A stretch of DNA of 64,000 nucleotides from Brachynemurus nebulosus (lineage: Eukaryota; Arthropoda; Insecta; Neuroptera; Myrmeleontidae): positions 34,496,108-34,560,107 of the forward strand of contig JAPWDM010000005.1 of NCBI GenBank assembly GCA_035578155.1, given 5' to 3'. Of this stretch, positions 54,591 to 64,000 are shown piece after piece. Both the position numbers and the translations under genes were made by a program. The notes beneath the pieces are model-generated. The model saw only the letters and a list, made by a program, of their open reading frames with translations. It was not told the DNA's origin and did no database searches. Position 1 is the first letter of the stretch, and each line of letters starts with the position of its first letter.

Positions 54591-56149
54591 GTAGTAAAAA
54601 TTTGACAGAATGTACTTAATAGTATCATGATGGTAAAATTTTAATTTTTTTTTTTTAAATAAAAGGTATAGCAAGATTTTAATGGTAAAACTGCCTTTAG
54701 GACCGAAGTCAAAAATGATGTGTGTGATATTAATGGCTTTTTATATAAATACGTATAAAATTTCAGGTGGAACTTGCCATACGAAAAATTTAAAGCAATT
54801 TAAACAATCATATATGACTAAATGTAGCAGGAAAAGTATGCAAATTTTATAAAATTTTGCTAAGTAAAAATACTTGTAAAATAAAATTTCCGCGACGGGA
54901 TCTATTCATTTTGATAAAATTTATATATTATGTTGTAAAACAATAAAACAAAGTAATACATATTTTTTTTATCGATGAAAAAACGTTCTGACGGGGTCAA
55001 ACCGTCTTTTAAAATTTCGTGTAAACATTTTTTTTTTAAATATCTGGAAAACGGTAAGTTGTGACCGCAAAAAATAAATTAATTAATTAATAAGAGAAAT
55101 TTTGAAAAGTTAACCAAAAAAAAGATTTTTAAGACGTACTTTTCACTAAATTATTTATTTGTCTCATTGTCAGAAATGTATTTTTTTTGTGTCAGTAAGT
55201 ATACATACATTACGTTGATACAAATGAATTAACAATAGGAAATAAAATATTTTATGAGCTTCAAAAAAAAAACGTTTTTTTGGCTTTTGGTAAAATTTCT
55301 TCTTAATTTAATAAACGTCTACGTTTGTTCTTTATTCCGAAATCCGATTTTCCTTTATAGATAATTATTTTCATTTAAATGTTTATATAAAAACATGAAC
55401 ATGAATTCTTTGTTATCTAAAGAAAATTATTTCCTAATGACTATTTCCAAGTATACAATAATCTGTACAATTAGAATAATTCCTGACATTGAAATTCATT
55501 GACTATCAGTAATATTTTTGATCACGCAAAACGTGCTAAAAAGGCAATCCAGTTCTATAAATCTTGAATTGTTGGAACATCTTTTTCGATATTGAATCAA
55601 ATTGAAATTTTCCATTCTAAAATTGAAAACATTAAATGATTTCCGGTATGAAGGTAACATGTAACGCTAGTCTGTCTATTTTGGCGACTATTTTTTTAAA
55701 TGACATCACACACTTAGATGACGTAAATTAAGATAATTAAAATTTATATTCTATACTAGACAATACATAACGTATATTTAATTGTGCCGTATAGTCTGAA
55801 TACAAACGAGTGCATTATCTTTATTGAAATACGAATTCAAAATTATTAGAATTGATTAATAATTTGGATAAAAATTTGTGCGCCTATACAAATTAAGGTT
55901 ACTGATTACTCGATAATATACTATGAGAAGTTTTTTTTTCAGAAGCGCTCAATTTAAAGTAGGCTAACTTAATCAATATCTGTGTTAAATGCACGCCAAA
56001 ATTACTGTTTCGTTTGGAAAGGGAACGTTGACCATAAATGTAGATAAATGGTACTAACAATGGTTTGTTGGTACTCGATAGTGAAAATATTAAATAAAAT
56101 TACTTCTGTGCAATTCCAAGATTAAAATATATGCTTTAATCCCTCATAA

Positions 56150-56268
56150 TAGGGAGTAGAATATCACTTTTAATCCCGAAAGACTTAAAATACTTTTGCT
56201 CCCGTTTTTAAGGCCCTCTAAAAACAAATTTTACACTCGGGATTAAAAGTCATACTATAGCTCCTTGG
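56150..56268. repeat. Small inverted repeat just left of the mariner-like element
   Basis: GGGAGTAGAATATCACTTTT then AATCCCGA pairs with TCGGGATTAAAAGTCATACT then ATAGCTCC. It is probably a short MITE. The TSD is not clear. Confidence 0.55.
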
Positions 56269-56279
56269 TGAATAATATA

Positions 56280-57542
56280 CAGGGTGGCGCAAAAGTTTCT
56301 CCCTACTCTTAAAATTTCATAGTAGTATTTACCCCTCCCTTGTTTTTTGTATTGCTACGCCCAAGTAGATTATTCTTATGTTACATTGTTGATTGTACCG
56401 AGTGTCTAAAAATAATACGTTTGAATTCTAACAATTGTGGTAATACGTCAACAAAGAGTAGATAAAGTAAAGAGTGTAAAAATGCTAAGCGAATTAAGTA
56501 ATCTTGTTGTTCACAATAAAACTTTAGTTAGTGTAACTCAGCTGAAGCAACAAATTTTAATATACAGTAAAATTTTAAAGTATTTTTTATTCACACAAAA
56601 GGAATTTTTTGCCGCAATAATGTGTAATCTTCGATTTATTGCCAAATTAAGGCAAGGCTTTAATTACAGTTTTATTGGTTTATGACACCTATTGTATAAT
56701 TATTACTTTTTTCACTATAGATAAAACCTTTAGAAAAAGTTTCTTTTATAATGGGTACATCGAGGGAAGATGTGAGAATAAAAATACAAACTCTCGCCAG
56801 TCTTGAAAAAACCGATGCCGAAATTATAAAGGAATTAAAAGTTGACAGAAAGACGATTCATTTATGGTGAACAAGATTACAAGGAGATGTCAAAGATAGG
56901 AAGAGATCTGGCAGACCGATAAATTAAGCCCATCAACAAAGAAAGATATAAAGAAAATATCAGAAAAGAAACCTGGAATCGAAAGAAGGAAGGTGGCAAA
57001 GAAGCTAAATTTTTTATCAGATTATATGGAGCGGAATAAAACAACGTCACGAAGAATAGTCCAGCGGTACATAAAATCTACACCTTAGGAAAAACAAGCT
57101 TATAAAACCTTTGTAAAGCCGATTTTAATAGAAAAAAACATGGCTGATAGAATAACATTCTGTCAAAAAGACTTGATGAGGGATACTACGAAGATTCGAC
57201 TCTACGAAGAACAAGATGTGCAAATATTCTCTTTACTTTAGGCTAGACTAAAAGATAACTTACTAAATAATCCCATTCCCAGGAACAAACGTGATTTGAT
57301 TGCTAGGTTGCGACAAAAATGGGAACAAATTACAATAGACGAACTTAGAAATTTATGCGATAGTTTTAAGAATCGTTTTTTAGATTACCTAGAAAGTAAT
57401 GGAAGCTACACAAAATATTGATACCTTAATTATGTTAATATGTAACATAAATAATAAATATATGGACAAATTTTTCATTTTTCTTTCCTAGTTTTCTTTT
57501 ACCAGTCGAAATTTTGATGGGAAAAACTTTTGCGCCACTCTG
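56280..57542 (+). mobile_element. Tc1/mariner-like element, internally deleted and dead
   Basis: Terminal inverted repeats CAGGGTGGCGCAAAAGTTT / CAGAGTGGCGCAAAAGTTT are flanked by TA on both sides (56278-56279 and 57543-57544). Inside, a broken + strand transposase begins at about 56752 (MGTSREDVRIKIQTLASLE, then an HTH-like stretch and KRSGRPIN at about 56910). There are stops in frame. A C-terminal piece (PIPRNKRDLIARLRQKW, at about 57270-57420) follows directly. The catalytic DDE core between them is missing. The element needed transposase from elsewhere, or was deleted after insertion. Its subfamily is not resolved. Confidence 0.8.
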
Positions 57543-57899
57543 TACTATTTAAGTATTATCAATATTTAGAACATCGTGCCGTACTGCAAACATTTAGTCA
57601 ACGTTCTGTGTGGATCATTTAAACCGGTACATATATCACTTAGAATCGATTTATCAATAATTAACCTTGATTATTGATCACTTTGATCATTTTCAATTTT
57701 TCTTCCTAATGGCATGTTATAATTTATTTTTTGTATTAAATTTTTTCTTACAATATTTAATATAAAAGTACAAAGTTCTTTTTAAACAAAAATGATTTGA
57801 TATCGATCAAAAACCTATAGTCTGTAATTTTTATTTTTACTAATGCAATAATTAACCTGATTTAATGAATTTTCAGAAATGTATACATCTAACTGTTGC

Positions 57900-58000
57900 A
57901 TTACTGTATAATAATAGAAGACAGTGCTTAATTTCGGTCGGAACGCAGCGAAAAGGCATTCCGGCGCTTCACAGTGATTTTTTTTGTTTTTGTTTTTTTT
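57900..58000. other. Possible single hAT-type end
   Basis: CAGTGCTTAATTTCGGTCGG then AACGCAGCGAAAAGGCATTC has the look of a hAT terminus. No matching second end is found within 3 kb. A similar GGAACGAAACGGAATTT word occurs near 41925. Confidence 0.25.
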
Positions 58001-59404
58001 TTTTGTTGTTATTTTATCTTTGTTTTTAATAAAAATTATTTATTAGTTTTATAAATTCATTTTATAAATTCAGAAGTTCGGAGCTTGTAATGTTTAGGGA
58101 GGCCATTGGCTGAGAAGAATAAAAATGTGTGGGTACTCGTTCTGCCACCTAAAATTTTAGAAATTAGACACTGATAGGTGACAATCGAAAAATTGTCGAA
58201 ACTGATTGAAACTGAAGCAACTTGTAATTTTGATAGCAGAAATCAAAAGTTTGTACCTAAATTACCGAAATTCACCTAATTATCTTATTCAAATCACTTC
58301 TATAAGGCTCCATTTGAGTAAAAAGAATTTTTTAACTTGATGACGTCATTATGTTAACTAAATTCTTTTCAATGTCTTAAATACCGCAAATAAAATGATA
58401 AAATGATGAAACTGAAAACTAATTATTGGTTTTCAAAGTCATTGCAATTATAATATTATGTACTATGGTATTCGTCTATAACGTTTACAAAAATTATCAC
58501 TAGCATTGAGAGTGTTTTACCCATGTTACCGGCTAATACTGATCCGTGGTGGCATATTGCACATGTGTGTAATCATTGACCGCCATCGGCTTCTATGATT
58601 ATTCTGGCCATTACACGTATGTAGGAACACTACAAAGACGACTTCTATTAAATCACTCATGTCTCTAAAGGAAGTAGCGTCATTTTATGATAGCAAGAAT
58701 GACAAGTTAAGGAAAAAATATTCTATTAAAAAGGTTTACGGACGTTTTCAGACCTTTTGCACACTCGTTGGATACGTCTCTTAAGAATTTTTTAAGACAC
58801 TATGGTGGCTGTACTAACAACAGCGTTTGAAAAGACTTTGCCAACAGTAAGAACCACAGAACTTAAAAAAAAGCGTAAATACAAAATTGTGTAGTCGGCA
58901 GTGTGCATTTCTGAGCAAATTAGGCTACTTTGTATTCAGTCGTTCGGTGGTAGTGAGCCGATGCGTATTAATAAAATTGTTAATCAATTGTTTATCATTT
59001 CAACTGTTAATCAACACAAATACAAAGACAAACAGTGTGTCGCCACATAACATATAAGTGGTAGATTTTCTATCCTTTTTTGACTACACTAGTTTCGCTA
59101 GTATAGAGATAGCAGTGTACCTTCTGTATTCTGTGGTAAGAACAGAACAGTGTTAAGCAGCCCCTACACTCTCAATAATATTGCACAAAATCTGAGGTTG
59201 CACAATATTATGGATCGCCTGTAGGTTATATTGAAAGGTTAAACAATATATTGTTCTGATCAAAAACAGTTTGAAATATATTGTGCAATGAATGAATACT
59301 GTAACGTCTGTAGGCTCTGTAGATCTTATTGCGCAATACTACCACTTTATTTGTTTGTTTGATTTGTTTGTTACTCTAATGTCACATTTGATGGCTATTA
59401 TTTG

Positions 59405-59865
59405 AGGATGTGGCTATTTATACATACAGTATGTATACGCAATTGGCTATTTATACATACAGTATGTATAATTAATTGGCTATTTATACATACAGTATGT
59501 ATACGAAATTGGCTATTTATACATATATAGTATGTATATGAAATTGGCTGTTTACACGGAGAGAAAATTCCTATAAAAATTACTGTGCTCATACTACAAT
59601 CGACGTGTAACAGGCGAACATATCCAATTTTTGTACGGTAAAATTATAAAAATTATAGTTATATTATTGTAATTTTTATAATTTTACCGTACAAAAATTG
59701 GATATGTTCGCCTGTTACACGTCGATTGTAGTATGAGCACAGTAATTTTTATGGGAATTTTCTCTCCGTGTACATAATTATGATAATTATGATATGTATA
59801 CTGAATTGGATATTTAAACATGAAGTATGTATACGCAGTTGGCTACTTATATATACTGACTGAAT
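59405..59865. repeat. Left array of about 33-bp units GGCTATTTATACATACAGTA...
   Basis: About seven units, each reading ggctatttatacatacag then tatgtatacgcaatt with small changes. The fifth unit is split by the hairpin MITE at 59555-59770. Each unit carries a near-palindrome centred on ACATACAGTATGT. Confidence 0.85.
59555..59770. mobile_element. 216-bp near-perfect hairpin MITE inserted in the palindrome
   Basis: Both arms start CACGGAGAGAAAATTCC and stay complementary almost to the centre near 59662. I see only one clear mismatch outside the loop. It is flanked by TA on both sides (59553-59554 and 59771-59772), as for Tc1/mariner-type MITEs. It interrupts one 33-bp unit of the surrounding array, so it is younger than the array. 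Confidence 0.82.
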
Positions 59866-61077
59866 GCGCTATTATTACAATTAATATTTTTATAATAACT
59901 ACACCATTATAATAATCTAATACCTCCGATTGAGCTGATTTTTTTTTTTACATAATTTTTTGGCTTAAGAACTTATCCCCTAAACGGATTTTTGGCGACG
60001 CGGACTGGTAGCGTATTTTTCAACCCTTGTCTAAGTTTAGGGGTTACTAAAAGTTTTCCGTTACCGTAGCAACAAAAATTAAAAACAGATTCTTATGGAA
60101 CTTGGTGAGTAGCAAAAAAAAGAAAGAATGAATTTTTTCGATATTTTCCTTAGTGATATTAAGTGTCAAATTTGTAAAACTTACTATATTGAGTAGACAA
60201 TTACGATAGGTATATTACGGCATTTATTGATAAATGTAAGTGGAAAATGGACCAGACGGCATCATTGACATTTCATTTTCAGGCAAAGGGTAATTAAATA
60301 ATTTTGAAGCGATTACACGCCGAGGCCTATTTGTAAATAATTACCCTTTGCCTAAGAATGAGGCTTCATTGGTGATGTCCCGTTCATTTTTCACTTATTT
60401 CTGTGAATAAAAATCAAAATATTTTAATTAAATTCATAAAAATTGATGCTATGTATATGTGTATAATATACAATCCATTATCTCATTATAGTAAGTTTTA
60501 GAAATAAGACACATATTATCTCGAAAACTGAACAGGGTATCGAAAAACTTTGTTCTTCCTTTTTTGTTCCACTAATCAAATTCTATAAGAATCTGCCTCT
60601 AGTTTTTATCACCATAATAACGGAAACCTTTTTTTAGTTGTGTCTGTATTCAAAGGATTAAAAAATACACTTTCGATCAACGTTTCTAAAAATTAATTTA
60701 GAAAATAATTTCTTATTTTAAATCAAAAAGAGTATATAAGAAAAACATTTAGTTAAGTCGGAGGGTATCCGATAGTACATTTGCCTATTTATATCTCTTA
60801 TATACAATTTTTGCTAGTTTAAACCCTCAGATTATGCAACTTTCGGTTCGCGTCGCAAAAATCCGTTTAAGGGATAACTTCTTAAGCTAAAAAGATTATG
60901 CAAAATTCAATCGGTGGTACGCGAGAAATTCATTATTATTAGAATTGATAAATTCGTTATTGTAAGTTATTTTACTGCCACCAATGGAAAAGTCCATTTT
61001 AATACGCGCACCACGAAATTTGTATGATATTTTTGGTGCTCAAGTTGCGCGTTATACGCCGGAAAATACGGTAATTA

Positions 61078-61325
61078 TGTATAAGTAGCCAACTGCGTAT
61101 ACATACTGCATGTTTAAACAAAATATTCCATATACATACTCTATGTATAAATAGCCAATTTCGTATACATACTGTATGTATAAATAGCCAATTGCGTATA
61201 CATACTGTATGAATAAATAGCCAATTGCGTATACATACTGTATGTATAAATAGCCAATTTCGTATACATACTGTATGTATAAATAGCCAATTGCGTATAC
61301 ATACTGTATATATAAATAGCCACAT
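61078..61325. repeat. Right array of 33-bp units, inverted relative to the left array
   Basis: About eight units reading aattgcgtatacatactg then tatgtataaatagcc. They are the reverse complement of the left array. The central units are nearly identical and the outer unit next to 61100 is diverged. Confidence 0.88.
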
Positions 61326-62838
61326 CCATTATTTGAACCAGATTTAATTTTATTAATTTGCAAAAATAATTATTTATTTCTTTAAAACATCTTTATCACT
61401 TAATATTTAAAATTAAACAACAGTTTAATTAAGTACCATTCCTACATTCAATTTATTACACAAATTTTTTTAACAAAATTATTGAACTGTCTGAAGGAAC
61501 ATTCAATAAACTGCACAAGTTGATAGCACAATATTATTGAGCGTGTAGGTGCGCTTTAGATAGATGATTTGCGTCAATGAATTTCCAACTTTTGTAAGGA
61601 CGATAGCCCACAGGCACTTATCACTTCCTATACTTAAATTCCAAATGTATCTGAGTATTTTTGGAAAAAATATTTTTATGTAAATATTGAAATGTGGTAC
61701 TCGCTGTAAAATTTAAACCCAATATTTATTAAACGTATTACGTATTACGTTTTAACATAAATTCAAGGCAACACTTTCATTATTATATTATCTTTACTTT
61801 AAGAGCTGACAGAATGATTGACTGACACTATTCCGTAAGGTTAATGGACAAGTGTGTTGCAACAGCCCGCCTGCCCCCTTCCGCCCGACGTTGCGATGCT
61901 GTAATTCTTTGGTGAATAACCATACAAAAACAAATTAGGCAACTTATTTACATTTTTTACCAAATAAAATAAATGCCGTATTTAGTTAAAATGACATTCA
62001 AATTTAAAATATTTTTTTAAAAAAAAAAAAAAAAGAAAAAATAACTACATTATTTGAACAAAGCCATAGATAAAATAAAATTAGTAACAAAGCAAACACA
62101 TATTCAACCTTTTATTGTTCTTAAAAATTTTGCTGGAAGTTTACAGTATTCACAAGGAATAGAAACTGGAATATCTCTTTAGTTTAAATTTTCACGAAAC
62201 TTAATGGTGTTTAACGTAGAGAAAGCTATTCTTTCACTTTTTGTAAGTTAAGTTATTTCAGATGGATATAGCCTTAATAATTTTAAAAAAAAAAGGATTC
62301 TGTAAATAACTAAATATTCGCTTGAATAATTTAAAACTGCTATTTCCAGCGCTCACACCATGAAATATTTTGGGATGCTATAAATTAAATAAGTATTAAT
62401 AATTGTGAATACCAGTAATGAAAGTCTTCAAAAACAGCACGGAAATTAGCAGGAGTAAACAAAACTAGTCGACCAGCTGAGTAGTCGTGCATACTTAGGC
62501 ACTGGTATTTAAAGACGATAATTCATGAACTCAATTCCTATAGCCAATGAAGGATATTATCATATCCTAGCCCTCCAAACCGCTTCTCTTATCCGCCACT
62601 CACATCATAGCGTAATTTAGTATTGTTGCAGATAACTGTACAAATAAAATTAGAAAAACAATAGGTAGTGTGAATGACATCTGTTACAGACTAGTTTTTG
62701 GAAAAATAGAACTTAAATTACTAGTGGATATTCTTAATATACATAGCTAACTATGAAATATGGCGGAAGGGAAGTATCTAAGTATCGCTGAAGGGTTAAA
62801 ATTGTTACCTTACATTAGTGTAAATTGTTAATGATATA

Positions 62839-63600
62839 GGGGAAGGTCGCCCAAAGCGGGTAAGCGCTTGTATATTATTGTATCGAATGTTTTTGTCAGG
62901 TCGTGTGTATACCGAGATTAACCGAATATCAACCAATATCAATTAATTGCAGTTGAACGTTTGTGTCGTTTAATGTCCTAGTTAAGCGTCATCAAACTTT
63001 TTTGTTGGTTTTGTTAAAAATTTTGTCGATAAATATTCTGTGACTAGTCACAAACCTTTTTATTTGTAATCTTTTTGGTATTACAGTATTATGTTATCAT
63101 CATTTGACTTTTAATTTAGAAAAAGATACACACATGTATCGGCTTTCATTTTGAAATTATTCTAAGTTAAGAAAATTAAATCTTTCTAGGCAAAGTGGGT
63201 AGACAAAATAGAAGCATCTTAATGGAAAAAGCTGTTAGAAAAAAAAGAAAAGAAAATTAAATATCTTCTTTTTACGAAGGAATGAGGGAAAAAGCTTAAA
63301 AAAAATATTTCTGCCTTGTTTGTGGTGATTTTAATGTGGAACCACCTGAAGTAATATACTCCATTGTGGAGGTTGTAAAGAAAGTTACAGTTAATTGTTA
63401 TAAATTTATTATTTTGTCTTTTTTCAACTTTTTTTACTTAATTATTTTTATTGTTAAGTTCTATAAGATTAAGAAAGTTTATATTAATAAATAATAACAG
63501 TATTTAAATACATAATGTACTTACCCGCTGTAACGTCGCAAACGTGGGAAAAGATCTCACTACGGTGTTATTTTGCGATGCACAGAGGATGGTAAACTTT
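62839..63600. mobile_element. Possible left part of a TA-flanked TIR element
   Basis: TA at 62837-62838 is followed by GGGGAAGGTCGCCCAAAGCG, the same style of end as 20644 and 10586. The words CAAAGTGGGTAGAC (63190) and CTTACCCGCTGTAACG (63520) echo it. A frame near 63308 reads KKYFCLVCGDFNVEPPEV, which could be a transposase tail but is too short to call. No right end is seen. Confidence 0.35.
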
Positions 63601-64000
63601 CCAGCGTGGGTTCGGTTTTTCTTCTCCAAGACGAATAGTTTTTTCACAAATAAAACACTTTTAATTGGTTTTTTAGTTGATTAGTTTATTGAATAAATGT
63701 AGAAAACTTGTATAAAAATAATTTTCTTATATAATTTTATAAATTATAAATTTTTTAAGTATAAAAAATAATGCGCAGTTGTTCCACTGGCGAGGATTCT
63801 GATGTTGTTCGTTTTAATATTACCTTACAACTAACTTGAAACAAGTTATATCCTTATTCTTAAAACAAGCGTTCCTTAATTTCATTTCCAAGAATCGAAA
63901 GAAAGTTCTATTGGTTTCTATATAGAGATAGAAATATTTGTATACATTAACTAGAAAGAAATAATAAGTGTTGTTTTGAAGTATTCCTTTATGTCACCAC

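Larger units (their letters stand above)
59157..61554. mobile_element. 2.4-kb nested palindromic (foldback) element
   Basis: The outer arms match as inverted repeats: CCTACACTCTCAATAATATT near 59166 against the reverse complement of the segment at about 61518-61547. Further matched pairs follow inward. They are the array of about 33-bp units (59405-59865 against 61078-61325), 59925-60015 against 60835-60925, 60055-60150 against 60510-60640, about 60155-60230 against 60400-60500, and the core 60238-60300 against 60335-60405. The flanks are TTAA (59153-59156) and TTTA (61555-61558), which would fit a decayed TTAA duplication. No transposase is seen. The ORFs on the minus strand at 60999-61363 are only translations of the 33-bp array. 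Confidence 0.75.

Noticed and set aside
58930..58970. TCAGTCGTTCGG as a promoter of an unseen gene
   Set aside because: It matches an initiator, but no coding exon follows before the palindromic element. A chance match is likely.
60999..61363. Three minus-strand ORFs with regular peptide repeats (for example IHTVCIRNWLF units)
   Set aside because: The periodicity comes from the 33-bp DNA array, which is open in all three frames of that strand because 33 is a multiple of three. There is no independent coding evidence.

Overview
The window is AT-rich eukaryotic DNA, most likely from an insect. The evidence is a spliced gene with GT-AG introns, insect-style start contexts, and a dense load of arthropod-type DNA transposons: hAT, PIF/Harbinger, piggyBac, Tc1/mariner or pogo, and Helitron-like. 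The order cannot be settled from the sequence. I found no bacterial genes, rRNA, tRNA or CRISPR array.

The one convincing host gene runs on the + strand from about 8.6 to 50.2 kb. It encodes a CRAL-TRIO (SEC14-like) lipid-transfer protein of the alpha-tocopherol transfer protein / clavesin type. Six shared coding exons lie between 47464 and 50109. Upstream are three separate short first coding exons, at 8644, 26190 and 41420. Each has its own ATG and 5' splice site, and each ends in phase 1, so each joins the shared acceptor at 47464 in frame. This implies up to three promoters and three N-termini on one lipid-binding body. A 195-base phase 1/phase 1 open segment at 46570-46764 could be an in-frame cassette exon.

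Region by region: 1-8.6 kb is 5' flank with hAT-type MITEs, a 744-bp foldback element and a Harbinger-like MITE. 8.7-26.2 kb is the intron after first exon 1a. It holds nested hAT elements, a 4.6-kb TIR element containing a 120-bp satellite array split by a (TA)n tract, and a Helitron-like element. 26.2-47.4 kb holds a long repeat-poor stretch, then more hAT and piggyBac-like insertions and a pogo/Tigger-like element. 47.4-50.3 kb is the gene body, with a degraded antisense transposon ORF in one intron. 50.3-64 kb is 3' flank. It contains an internally deleted mariner-like element and a 2.4-kb nested palindrome (59157-61554), which is the most unusual structure here.

The gene is one transcription unit, with no operon-like relationship to anything else. 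Almost every remaining open frame is a shadow of a repeat or chance openness in AT-rich DNA. Exon joins were worked out by hand from reading frame and splice signals, with no transcript evidence. Family names for nonautonomous elements rest on terminal repeats and target-site duplications (TSDs) read by eye.
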